Source: Cystobacter fuscus (GTDB lineage: Bacteria; Myxococcota; Myxococcia; Myxococcales; Myxococcaceae). From it: a stretch of DNA of 64,000 bases. The notes under the pieces are model-generated. The model did no database searches, was not told the DNA's origin, and saw nothing but the letters and a program-made list of their open reading frames with translations. The position numbers were made by a program, and so were the translations under genes. The stretch is from positions 3,162,001 to 3,226,000 of the forward strand of contig NZ_CP022098.1 in NCBI RefSeq assembly GCF_002305875.1, given 5' to 3'. Shown piece by piece: positions 50,691-58,953 of the stretch. The stretch's first letter is position 1, and the number at the start of each line of letters is the position of its first letter.

Positions 50691-52283
50691 ATGATCGCGA
50701 ACATCTCCACGGCCGACATGCCGGACAGTCGCAAGGCGGAGCGGAGACACCAGCTCGTCCCGGCTCTGACCATCGTCTCGCACCCGCAGGCGCATCGCGC
50801 CGGAGAGCGGTTGCTGCTGACCGCGCTGACCGCGGGCCGCAATGTCTCCCTCTCTCGCAATGCCCCGGACTTCTCGCCGCCTGGGGGCTCCCTGGGCATG
50901 CATCTGGCGGATCCTTTCTTGAGCCGTAAGCCCATTGTCTTCGCACCCTGCTCGGACGGGGGCATCCGGTTGGACCCGGGCGAGGAGAGCCGTGTGGCCC
51001 TCATGGGACAGGTGCTGCGCGGGCCATGGGAGTTCTCGCCCGAGGACCTCGCCTCGGGCGTGCCGCTGGAGCTCGCCGGGCGCGTGGCGCTGCTGCTGCA
51101 CCTCGCGGAGGACCCGGCGCGGGAGGCCGTGGACGCGCTGGGCCTGGTGGGCACCAGCGCGGGTCTCCAGCAGGTGCGCCAGCATATCGCTCAGGTCGCC
51201 GACCTGAACGTGCCGGTGCTCATTCGCGGCGAGACGGGCTCGGGCAAGGAGCTGATCGCCCGGGCCATTCATCGCCACAGCACGCGCAAGGACAAGCCCT
51301 TCGTCAGTGTGAACCTGGGCGCCATCCCGAGGGAACTGGCGGCCGCGGAGCTGTTCGGCGCCAGGAAGGGAGCCTTCACCGGAGCGGTGCGAGACCAGCA
51401 AGGCTTCTTCCAGGCCGCCCACGGAGGGACGTTGTTCCTGGACGAGGTGGGCGAGGCTCCGCCCGAGGTCCAGGTGATGCTGCTGCGGGTGCTGGAGACG
51501 GGGGAGCTCTACTCCGTGGGCGAGCGCTCGCCCGTCGCCGTCGACGTGCGGCTGCTCGCGGCGACGGACGCGCACCTGGAGCAGCAGATCCAGGAAGGGC
51601 GCTTCAAGGCGCCGCTCCTCCACCGGTTGTCCGGCTATTCCATCCGGGTGCCTCCGCTACGAGAGCGGCGGGAGGACATCGGTCTGCTCCTCTACCACTT
51701 CGCCCGCGAGGAGCTGGAGGCTCTCGGTGAGGTCTGGCGTTTGAAGCCCGAGGATGCCTTGGCCGAGCCCTGGTTGTCGGCGCTGGTGGCCTCGCGGCTG
51801 GTGGCCCACCGGTGGCCGGGCAACGTCCGGGAGTTGCGCAACGTGACGCGCCAGCTGGTCATTGGCAGCCGAGGTCGGCCACACCTGCTGCTCGATGCCC
51901 AGCTGGAGCGGGAGCTGGCCTCCGCCGGAGGGGCTCTCCCGGGGCGACCCTTCGCGGCCCGCCCGGCCGCCGAGGCCAGGGCCGCGCCGCGCCGCAAGCC
52001 CTCCGAGATCACCGAGCCCGAGCTGCTCGCCGCCCTTCGGGAGAGTCACTGGGACTTCCAGAAGGCCGCGGACCTGCTCGGCGTCCACCGCACCTCCATC
52101 TACGATCTCGTCGACAAGAGCCCGGGCCTGCGGACCGCCGGGAGCCTGCGCGCCGAGGAAATCATCCGCTGCTACCACGAGTGCCAGGGCGACCTGGAGG
52201 CGATGACACGGCGCCTCCAGGTGTCGAGGCGGGCGTTGGGTCGCCGCATCAAGGAACTGGGCCTCGTCTCCAGGGAGTCCTGA
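50691..52283 (+). CDS. Sigma54-dependent activator with FHA-like domain
   Basis: 530 residues from the ATG at 50691. The N-terminal 140 residues look like a degenerate FHA domain (LSRNAPDF, ADPFLSRKPIVF). The AAA+ domain has Walker A GETGSGKE, the sigma54-contact loop GAFTGA intact, Walker B GGTLFLDEVGE, and sensor/arginine regions. A C-terminal Fis-type helix-turn-helix (FQKAADLLGVHRTSIYDLV) and a second one after it bind enhancer DNA. The gene ends exactly where a 560-bp repeat begins; that repeat has two palindromes and a -24/-12 promoter that this protein could control. FHA input implies regulation by Ser/Thr kinases. Confidence 0.95.
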   Translation: MIANISTADMPDSRKAERRHQLVPALTIVSHPQAHRAGERLLLTALTAGRNVSLSRNAPDFSPPGGSLGMHLADPFLSRKPIVFAPCSDGGIRLDPGEESRVALMGQVLRGPWEFSPEDLASGVPLELAGRVALLLHLAEDPAREAVDALGLVGTSAGLQQVRQHIAQVADLNVPVLIRGETGSGKELIARAIHRHSTRKDKPFVSVNLGAIPRELAAAELFGARKGAFTGAVRDQQGFFQAAHGGTLFLDEVGEAPPEVQVMLLRVLETGELYSVGERSPVAVDVRLLAATDAHLEQQIQEGRFKAPLLHRLSGYSIRVPPLRERREDIGLLLYHFAREELEALGEVWRLKPEDALAEPWLSALVASRLVAHRWPGNVRELRNVTRQLVIGSRGRPHLLLDAQLERELASAGGALPGRPFAARPAAEARAAPRRKPSEITEPELLAALRESHWDFQKAADLLGVHRTSIYDLVDKSPGLRTAGSLRAEEIIRCYHECQGDLEAMTRRLQVSRRALGRRIKELGLVSRES

Positions 52284-52323
52284 GCGGCGGCGAGGCGGTT
52301 TGCTGGTGGGAGAGGGGCCGTGT

Positions 52324-52358
52324 CTCCACGCGTGGAGGTCCGGTTTCCACGCGTGGAA
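52324..52358. promoter_or_regulatory. Paired 14-bp palindromes, likely enhancer (copy 1)
   Basis: CTCCACGCGTGGAG (52324-52337) and TTCCACGCGTGGAA (52345-52358) are perfect palindromes sharing the core TCCACGCGTGGA, centres 21 bp apart, two helical turns. They sit 41 bp after the sigma54 activator gene and about 100-120 bp before the expected start site, where enhancer sites of such activators lie. Confidence 0.75.
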
Positions 52359-52427
52359 GTCCGTTCGCTGGTTCCGGAAACGCACTCGCCCTCGTTACGC
52401 ACCACGGCCCCTCCTCGGAGCAGCGGG

Positions 52428-52443
52428 CGGCATGACTTCTGCA
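52428..52443 (+). promoter_or_regulatory. Sigma54-type -24/-12 promoter (copy 1)
   Basis: CGGCATGACTTCTGCA has GG (52429-52430) and GC (52441-52442) separated by exactly 10 bases, as in the TGGCAC-N5-TTGCA consensus. It lies about 80 bp before the ATG at 52523 and downstream of the paired palindromes. Confidence 0.6.
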
Positions 52444-52522
52444 CACTCCTCGCGGCGGCTGGAAATGACATCCAGTCAACGGATGCCATCCGTTCCATTC
52501 ACGCAAGGCATTGAGGGGAAAA

Positions 52523-52852
52523 ATGTCGAACAAGGCGCTCGCTGAGCTTCGGGAGCCGCGGTTGACGGAGGCGCACTCCAGGTCGCGGAGAAGCGCCTTG
52601 ATGCGTTCCTACATATTCCTGTCATTCCTGGTGCTCATTCAGCTCATGGCGGTGAGCTGCTCGCCAGGAGAGGAATTCCTGCCTGATGACAAATGGGATA
52701 CAGCACGGAGCGAGTTGGTGGTGGTCGCGGATGAGGCTCCCGAGGTGGTGTCGCGGCAGGACGGGCGTCTGAATGGTGATCGCCCGGGGCAGCGTCAACA
52801 CCCTCTGCTACAAGGCCCAGGCGTGCTTAGGTGCTGTAAATCAATAAAATAG
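52523..52852 (+). pseudogene. Broken copy of propeller lipoprotein gene
   Basis: From the ATG at 52523 the reading matches the intact lipoprotein at 58954 (MSNKALAELREPRL, then lipobox LMAVSC) for about 85 residues. An extra base near 52775 (CGTCTGAATGG against CGTCTGCTGG) shifts the frame, and at 52830 the similarity stops at unrelated AT-rich DNA. Only the signal and the start of the first propeller repeat remain, so no functional product is expected. Confidence 0.85.
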
Positions 52853-53024
52853 CCAGTTTCATTCAGCATCCTCCTCGGAAGCCAATAATAGAAGGTGGCT
52901 AACTTATTTATTTGCAGCGGCTTGGGGCCCGAATGGCAGGTCGGTGTGCGTCAGTCCGATGAAGGGTCCGTGTCCTGGTGAGCCCAGTTGATCGAATCAA
53001 CGCCTAGCTGAAAGGAGCAGCACC
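52830..53024 (+). other. AT-rich junction and promoter region
   Basis: The 195 bp between the end of repeat copy 1 and the 881-residue gene begin with about 80 bases that are far richer in A and T than the surroundings (AAATCAATAAAATAGCC, TAACTTATTTATTTGC). A perfect inverted repeat GTTGAT-CGA-ATCAAC is at 52987-53001, just before the ribosome site AAAGGAG of the next gene. The stretch probably holds the promoter of the cassette and may mark an insertion border. Confidence 0.5.
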
Positions 53025-55670
53025 ATGAGGCAGATGCAGCTTTCAACCTCCGGCAACGTCCTGAATGCTCCCCTCTTGAGGGACAGGTTGTTCGATTGCC
53101 AGGAGTGGAACGGTGAGCAGTGGGAGGACAAGGGCAAGCTCGCCGTCTTCGAGAACACCGCGTTCCTGAACGGCGAGAAACTCCACCACGTCCACTACCA
53201 CAATCCCACGGGCAGCCTTCACTATAGCTTCGGCAAGAAGGACGACCACCGGTCGGGCCGCTTCTTCTTCACCGAGGACCACCTCGCGTTCACCGGCACG
53301 GTCCAGAAACCGGATGGCACCCTCGCGCCCGTGCGCGGGAACGCGCGCGAGTCGACCTACGACACCCAGCGCAGGTCCCTCACCCAGCTCTTCAGCATGA
53401 GCTTCGACAAGAGCTTCTGGACCGACTTCGACAGCGGCAAGGCGGATGACAGCAAGCTCCTGGCGCAAGTGCGCGGCGCCTTCGCGAAGAACTCCCTCGC
53501 GTTGCCCGCGGACACCGTGCTGTCGACTCGGATGGTGAAGCGCGCCTGGGTGCTCACCGCCTCGGCCGAGGGCAAGACGTATGTCGTGCTCCGCAACCTC
53601 GAGCAGGTGACCGCGTACGTGCCGGGGAACGAGTTCACGAGTGCCGGCACCTTCTCGCTTGGCACGGAGTGGGTCGGTGAAGGGGCCCTCCGGCACCTGA
53701 AGTCGATCTTCAAGCTGGACGGCAGGGATGTCTCCGACAGGACGGCCGTCGTCAAGACGTACCAGTGGCAGACGACGATCAGCATGGCCCCGAGCTCCAA
53801 TCCCTTCGGGGATCAAGATCAGTTCACCGTCGTGATCGACTATTCCGGTCACACCCTGGCGGGCACCTACACCGACGCCTCCGGCAATCTCTACGACTGG
53901 AAGGGGCGCGCGCAAACCGCCTCCCTCCAAGGTTTCGTGGCGAAGCCGCAGGACTTCATCGCGATGGACAAGGCTTCGACCACGAGCATGGTCGCGCCCA
54001 TGGGGTTCACCTCTGCCTTGCGCGCGGCGAGCGCCCTGGGTCCTGATCTGAGCGTCCAGGATCTGATGAACGTGAGCTCGGTCACAGAGGTCGTGGTGCA
54101 CGGGCAGCCCAAGATCCTGGACACCGCCCAGACGCAAACTGGGAAGTACTTCCAGGACATGCTGGTGAATGCCCTGGACGACCAGTGGGTCAACGACTTC
54201 TTCGGGAGCCGGCCTCCCCTGCCGCCTAGCGTCCAGAAGATCCTGAACGACAACAAGGAGTTCTTCCAGGAGCACGCGGTCATGAACCTGGGGCAGATGG
54301 TTCATGACGCCTTCGACCGTGTGGAGAAGGACAAGGACATTGTCAAACGGATCGACGTGAAGAAACTGTCCGCAGCCTGGGAGAGCATGGGCACGAACCC
54401 GGGGTACGTCGCGCAGTCCTCGCCGCTCTATGCCGAGGGGTATCGGGTGGGCGTTCCCGGGATTCAGCCCTACCTGGAGAACAATCCGAAGCAGTGGGCG
54501 CAGAAGCTCTATGAGCAGCTCACCTCCGCCGAGTTCCTGAATGTCTGGGCGGTGCAGGTGGCCAACCAGCAGTTCAAGAACGTCCGTCAGCAGATGTACG
54601 AGTGGAATGTGCAGCTGTCCGTGCTGGACCCGGACGACCAGGAGCGTCCCCAGAAGATGCTGACGACGATGTTCGCCGTCATCATCGGCAGTAACTTCAA
54701 CAAGATGGCCTGGGATCAGGAGATCATTCCCTATCTCAAACAGGCAATCCAGAACATGCTGGATGGCAAGACGTCCGATTTCAGCGACGAGATGCTCAAG
54801 AAGAATGCCGAGGCTTTCCAGAAGGCGATGAAGGAGATGGTGAGCACCTTCAACACCATGGAGGAGTTCACGGATCAGTTCGTCAACGCTCTCAACCTGT
54901 GGGCGGGGAGGAACAATGGCAAGCCGCTCGTTGCCGCGGGCCAGGACGTCTACGAGGCCGCCGGCGAGTTCTTCCGGATGGTTGGCCGGACCGATGCGCA
55001 GCGGCGGTGGGAGAACTTCAAGGACATCGGCGGAAAGGTGTTCGGCGCCGTGCTCTACGGGGCGGCGGCGGGGTACCTGATCTACAAGATCGTGGATGGT
55101 GAGGGGCTGACGCCCATCGAGGACATCAACCTGGCGCTGCTCGCCACGGGGTTCTTCGTGAAGGGCATCGAGAAACTCCTGGCGACGGGGATCGGGGACT
55201 GGATTCACGCCCGTGTCAACACGGGTGTGGCCAGGCTGGACAACTTCGCCAAGGACCTCACCAAGTGGTTCTCGGAGGATGGCGTGGTCGCCGAGGGCTG
55301 GGCGATGCGGATCTTTGGCAAGAACTCCGCGGAGTTCTTCGCGGAGCGCCTGGGGCCGGCGATCGCGCTCGTGGGCATCGCGCTCTCCGCCTTCGACCTG
55401 TACAAGGCGATCAAGAGCGGCGACACGAGGGATATCGTCTTCGAGTCGCTCAACACGTTCTTCGCGTTGGCGGGCGCGGTCCTGCTGGGCTTCGAGCTGG
55501 CGAGCTTCGCCTGGGCGGGCCCCCTGGGCATCGCGGTCGCGGTGGTCGGCCTCATCGTCGCGGCGGTCCAGTTGATCTGGAACATCATCGACCCGCCTCC
55601 CCCTCCCCCGGATCCGGTGCAGCAGTTCGTGGATGGCCCCCTGAAGGCGGCGGGTTTCGTCCTCGCCTAG
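53025..55670 (+). CDS. Large unrecognised protein with hydrophobic C-terminus
   Basis: 881 residues with a good ribosome site and no signal peptide. The N-terminal 300 residues are beta-rich with many aromatic residues and short repeats of the form FENTAFLNGEKLHHVHYH, then come long alpha-helical stretches (about 340-640). From about 670 the chain has hydrophobic helices: VFGAVLYGAAAGYLIYKIV, INLALLATGFFVKGIEKL, AIALVGIALSAFDLYKAI and a Gly/Ala-rich hairpin GPLGIAVAVVGLIVAAVQ, then PPPPPPDP. Such C-terminal hairpins occur in proteins that insert into membranes, such as colicin-like toxins, but no family was recognised. It is first in a cassette with the Hint protein and a tiny membrane peptide. 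Confidence 0.8.
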   Translation: MRQMQLSTSGNVLNAPLLRDRLFDCQEWNGEQWEDKGKLAVFENTAFLNGEKLHHVHYHNPTGSLHYSFGKKDDHRSGRFFFTEDHLAFTGTVQKPDGTLAPVRGNARESTYDTQRRSLTQLFSMSFDKSFWTDFDSGKADDSKLLAQVRGAFAKNSLALPADTVLSTRMVKRAWVLTASAEGKTYVVLRNLEQVTAYVPGNEFTSAGTFSLGTEWVGEGALRHLKSIFKLDGRDVSDRTAVVKTYQWQTTISMAPSSNPFGDQDQFTVVIDYSGHTLAGTYTDASGNLYDWKGRAQTASLQGFVAKPQDFIAMDKASTTSMVAPMGFTSALRAASALGPDLSVQDLMNVSSVTEVVVHGQPKILDTAQTQTGKYFQDMLVNALDDQWVNDFFGSRPPLPPSVQKILNDNKEFFQEHAVMNLGQMVHDAFDRVEKDKDIVKRIDVKKLSAAWESMGTNPGYVAQSSPLYAEGYRVGVPGIQPYLENNPKQWAQKLYEQLTSAEFLNVWAVQVANQQFKNVRQQMYEWNVQLSVLDPDDQERPQKMLTTMFAVIIGSNFNKMAWDQEIIPYLKQAIQNMLDGKTSDFSDEMLKKNAEAFQKAMKEMVSTFNTMEEFTDQFVNALNLWAGRNNGKPLVAAGQDVYEAAGEFFRMVGRTDAQRRWENFKDIGGKVFGAVLYGAAAGYLIYKIVDGEGLTPIEDINLALLATGFFVKGIEKLLATGIGDWIHARVNTGVARLDNFAKDLTKWFSEDGVVAEGWAMRIFGKNSAEFFAERLGPAIALVGIALSAFDLYKAIKSGDTRDIVFESLNTFFALAGAVLLGFELASFAWAGPLGIAVAVVGLIVAAVQLIWNIIDPPPPPPDPVQQFVDGPLKAAGFVLA

Positions 55671-55777
55671 TTCGGTCAGGCGTCGTCACCCTCATTCGCC
55701 CGGACCTGGCCAGGTTCATGGTCGGGCCCGGGCCCTTTTCGATTCATCTGACACGTGGTTCATGAAAGTGGGAGGCC

Positions 55778-58072
55778 ATGCCATCGAATATCAAGCTCCT
55801 GAGCCGCCTCGCCGTAGAGGATCCGATCAAGGAGATGTTGCTCGCGCTGCCAGACTTCTCCGTCGGTGACCAGGTGCACGACATCTATGTCAACCGCCTG
55901 AAGGGAGCGACTCCCGGCAGACACTCCAAGCACTACGGCATGGGAGACCGGTTCATCGACATCTTCTTTCCTCGCTGGAGTGCCGTCCGCTTCGCGCCGG
56001 ACGTTTCCCGGCTCACGGGGCTCGACGATGGCTTCTGGTCGGACTTCGCCGTCGCCGTGCTCTGCCAGTCCATGGATGCGCTCACCCATCAGCTCCATCC
56101 CCAGCTCAAGCACGACGACATCAACAACGCCGTCAACGCACATAACCAATTGCTCAAGAACAGCTCGTCGGGCTTCTACAGCTATGTGTTCTCCCAGGTG
56201 TTCACCGACTTCAGCGTGCCCCTGAGCAAGGTGAACAAGAACACGGCCCGGGCCCAGTACATCCAGGCTCTCAAGGACGGCGTGAACATCCACGCGCTTT
56301 GGTACTCAGAAGGGCAGTGGAAGAACCCGGACTGGGAGATGTTCCACCACTACATCAAGCTCCTGGCTCTGGGCTCCAGCCCCCAGGAGATCGATGACCT
56401 CATCGGCCAGCTGAAGTCCCTGGGGCTTCCCGTGCCAGGCAACGTCAGCCAGAGCGCGTGGCGCTCCTACACCTTCTATATGCAGAACCACCCGCAGCTC
56501 GATCACGGAGATATCGACTCCGCGGCCAAGAACGGAATCCTGAAAAGTGAGTACCAGCCGTCCCCGACGGGTTGGGGCTCTTCCATGGAGGAAGAGAACT
56601 CCTTTGAGTTCACGGCGAACGGCATGCCAGGCAACGGGTTCCGGAGCAGCCCCAGCGGAGGCAGTTGCTTCGGAAAGGGAACGCTCGTCCTCATGGAGGA
56701 TCTGTCCCTCAAGCCGATCGAGCAGGTCCGGTCCGGCGACAAGGTGGCCTCTCCTCAGGGGCCCCGGGAGGTGGCGTTCGTCTCGACACCGCTGCGCAAG
56801 GGGCGGATGTCGTACTCCGTCAATGGGCAGGCGTTCTCCTTCACCGAGACGCATCCCTTTCTATCCGGGGTGCGCGCGGAGCTGGGAACGCGGCTGCTGG
56901 CCGTTGATCCCCAGGGCTTGAACCACTGGGTGCCCACGCTGGCCCAAGGAGGAGTGGGAGCCTTGGAAGTGGGAACAAAGCTCGTCGGCGTGAAGCGGGA
57001 CGAGCCCTCCAGGACCGAAACCGTGGAGGTGAAGACGATCGCGAAGCACGAGGCCACCGGGGACAGCGACGAGTTGCTGTACGATCTGATCCTGACGCCC
57101 GACAGCACGGGCGAATTCCCCTACGTGGTGGGCACCGGCGAGGGGCTCTTCGTGGTGGCCTCGGAGCTTCCCATCATGTCCCGGGCGCCCCACGCCACGG
57201 TGGCCGTGCTGGAGATGCTGAAGGAGGTCACCCCCGCGCTGAGGAAGCACTTCCATGGCACCAGCAGGGCGGAGTACATGGCGTTCCTGGAGCGGTTCCG
57301 TAGGGTCATCACGACAGGGCTCCTGCACGAGGCGCTCTCAGGGGGGAGCTTCCACGATGCGACGGGCGGCACGCTCCTCGGAGGCTCGCTCGAGTCCCAC
57401 GTGGCGGGTGCGATGCGGACCTTCGTGACGCCGGAAGGCCGCTACGACTGGGTCGTGGGAAGCTTCTACGAGATGTTCGCCTCGGCGATGGCGGAGGAGC
57501 TCGAGCGGGCGGCGCAGCACCCGCATCGCCAGTTCCCAGCCACGCCGGGCAATCGGATGGCCGTGACCGTTCATGATCTCCGGTTCCACCCCACGCAGGC
57601 GCTGAGCCACGTGGGAACCCTCCGGCTGGTCGTGAAACCGATGGTGGAGGGCCGGGCCCTGGAGACGCACACCGTCGATGACAGAGGAGGGCGCGCCAAC
57701 ACCCCGTTCGTCCGTCACTTCGACCGCAGGGTCCTGCTCGAGAACCGCTGGGAAGAGGGAAAGACGCCCGGGAAGCTCCTGTTCGAGCTGTACCCCGCGT
57801 TCAAGGACAGGCCCCTGTACTCCGCCGAGGCCCATCTTCCCAACCCCCTGAATCCTTCCTACAGGCGCCTGCGGGCCAGGGTCCACGCGGTGGACGGAGT
57901 GGCGGCGGGCGAGCTGTTCGTGGATGTCCGGATGCTGTCTGACGAGAGCGTGATGCAGGAGCACGAACTCTCGGCCAGGATGGACGAGGGCACCCGGCTC
58001 CGCTTCGCCTTCGCGCTGGGACGGAGGATGGGGGAGATCCTGACGGGCTGGCTCTCACAGGCCGGGCGATGA
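55778..58072 (+). CDS. Hint-domain protein (Vint-like)
   Basis: 764 residues, no signal peptide. Residues about 297-465 form a Hint (hedgehog/intein) domain: Cys297 in SCFGKGTLVLMEDL, block IEQVRSGDKVASP, and the TETHPFLSG block with His359, then a terminal strand region DLILT...LFVVASELP. The usual intein end HN with a following Cys/Ser/Thr is not seen, so protein splicing is unlikely; N-terminal self-cleavage at Cys297, or a binding role as in Vint proteins, is possible. The first 290 residues are helical with a Trp/Tyr-rich core, the last 300 mixed alpha/beta; neither was recognised. The gene follows the 881-residue gene by 107 bp and is 7 bp before the membrane microprotein. Confidence 0.85.
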   Translation: MPSNIKLLSRLAVEDPIKEMLLALPDFSVGDQVHDIYVNRLKGATPGRHSKHYGMGDRFIDIFFPRWSAVRFAPDVSRLTGLDDGFWSDFAVAVLCQSMDALTHQLHPQLKHDDINNAVNAHNQLLKNSSSGFYSYVFSQVFTDFSVPLSKVNKNTARAQYIQALKDGVNIHALWYSEGQWKNPDWEMFHHYIKLLALGSSPQEIDDLIGQLKSLGLPVPGNVSQSAWRSYTFYMQNHPQLDHGDIDSAAKNGILKSEYQPSPTGWGSSMEEENSFEFTANGMPGNGFRSSPSGGSCFGKGTLVLMEDLSLKPIEQVRSGDKVASPQGPREVAFVSTPLRKGRMSYSVNGQAFSFTETHPFLSGVRAELGTRLLAVDPQGLNHWVPTLAQGGVGALEVGTKLVGVKRDEPSRTETVEVKTIAKHEATGDSDELLYDLILTPDSTGEFPYVVGTGEGLFVVASELPIMSRAPHATVAVLEMLKEVTPALRKHFHGTSRAEYMAFLERFRRVITTGLLHEALSGGSFHDATGGTLLGGSLESHVAGAMRTFVTPEGRYDWVVGSFYEMFASAMAEELERAAQHPHRQFPATPGNRMAVTVHDLRFHPTQALSHVGTLRLVVKPMVEGRALETHTVDDRGGRANTPFVRHFDRRVLLENRWEEGKTPGKLLFELYPAFKDRPLYSAEAHLPNPLNPSYRRLRARVHAVDGVAAGELFVDVRMLSDESVMQEHELSARMDEGTRLRFAFALGRRMGEILTGWLSQAGR

Positions 58073-58079
58073 GGCGGCC

Positions 58080-58169
58080 ATGAACAAGAGGACGACGCGC
58101 GCGCTTTTCTGGGTGGTGTTCTGGGCCGTGATGCTCCTGGCTCTCCTCATCCGTCAGAGAGGCTCCTGA
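58080..58169 (+). CDS. 29-residue single-span membrane microprotein
   Basis: ATG at 58080 with GAGG seven bases upstream, which lies beside the TGA of the Hint gene. The peptide is Met, a basic stretch (NKRTTRA), one hydrophobic helix (LFWVVFWAVMLLALLI) and a basic end (RQRGS). The form is that of small inner-membrane peptides and of some immunity or toxin peptides. Its closeness to the Hint gene points to coupled expression. It is below usual gene-calling limits; coding status is inferred from ribosome site and layout only. Confidence 0.6.
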   Translation: MNKRTTRALFWVVFWAVMLLALLIRQRGS

Positions 58170-58268
58170 GCTGCGGGCGCCAAGCAGTAGTCGCCCATAG
58201 GCCTACGCCCCCTGCGCGCATACCGTGGTCCTGTCCCCACGCTACCTCAAACAGAGCCAGGTCCCGCC

Positions 58269-58715
58269 ATGGAGCACCTTTCCTTCATCGCCCTCGAGGA
58301 GCACTACACGTATGCGCCAGTGAGTCGGAGCAACCCGATTCTCGAGACGTTCAAGCAGACGGGGCACCCCGCCGCCGAACGGCTCGGGGACCTCGGCGCC
58401 GGGCGGCTGGTGCAGATGGACAGGGTCGGCATCCGCTACCAGCTCCTCTCGCTGCTCGACCCCGGCGTCCAGGAGCTGGACAACAGCAAGAGCGATGCGG
58501 CCCGGCTCGCCCGGGAGGCCAACGACGCCCTGGTCCGGGCCATCCAGGCCCACCCGGACCGGCTCGGCGGCTTCGCGGCGCTCGCCACCCAGGACCCCGA
58601 AACGGCGGCCCTGGAGCTGCGGCGGGCCTTGAAGGAGCTCGGTCACCATCGTGGTGTTCGGCGCCCCAACCCTGGCTTGGCAATTCCAGGGCGGGAGCGC
58701 GACAGGGAGTACTGA
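58269..58715 (+). pseudogene. Truncated amidohydrolase
   Basis: The 148-residue frame starts as an Amidohydro_2 family enzyme (FIALEEHY, then QMDRVGIRYQLLSLLDPGVQ and ALATQDPETAALELRRALKEL), the group with 2-amino-3-carboxymuconate 6-semialdehyde decarboxylase and resorcylate decarboxylases, which are about 320 residues long. After LKELG the family sequence is lost, and the stop codon comes from the first bases of repeat copy 2. The whole metal-binding C-terminal part is missing, so the enzyme is not expected to work. The break dates the repeat event. Confidence 0.85.
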
Positions 58716-58755
58716 GCGGCGGCGAGGCGGTTTGCTGGTGGGAGAGGGGCCGTGT

Positions 58756-58790
58756 CTCCACGCGTGGAGGTCCGGTTTCCACGCGTGGAA
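58756..58790. promoter_or_regulatory. Paired palindromes, likely enhancer (copy 2)
   Basis: CTCCACGCGTGGAG (58756-58769) and TTCCACGCGTGGAA (58777-58790) are identical to copy 1, again with centres 21 bp apart. Their exact conservation beside scattered substitutions in the rest of the repeat supports function. Confidence 0.75.
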
Positions 58791-58859
58791 GTCCGTCCGC
58801 TGGTGCCGGAAACGCACGCGCCCTCGTTACACACCACCGACCCTCCTCGGAGCAGCGGG

Positions 58860-58875
58860 CGGCATGAGTTCTGCA
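58860..58875 (+). promoter_or_regulatory. Sigma54-type -24/-12 promoter (copy 2)
   Basis: CGGCATGAGTTCTGCA keeps GG (58861-58862) and GC (58873-58874) at the right 10-base spacing; one base differs from copy 1, in the free spacer. It lies about 80 bp before the lipoprotein start. Confidence 0.6.
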
Positions 58876-58953
58876 AACTCCTCGCGGCGGCTGGAAATGA
58901 CATCCAGCCAACGGAAGCCATCCGTTCCATTCACGCAAGGCATCGAGGAAGAC

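Larger units (their letters stand above)
52271..52829. repeat. Direct repeat, copy 1
   Basis: About 559 bp are closely similar to 58703-59260. The copy starts at the last codons of the sigma54 activator gene and ends inside a broken lipoprotein gene. It holds the palindromes, a -24/-12 element and the 5' part of that gene. Differences from copy 2 are scattered substitutions, one extra base near 52775 and one missing base near 52820. The two copies enclose about 5.9 kb. Confidence 0.95.

Noticed and set aside
52324-52358. The twin palindromes as a CRISPR array
   Set aside because: There are only two units 21 bp apart, the spacers are too short and no cas genes are present.
53043-55208. A minus-strand 721-codon frame opposite the 881-residue gene
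   Set aside because: The plus-strand gene has a ribosome site and ordered hydrophobic helices; the minus frame lacks both.
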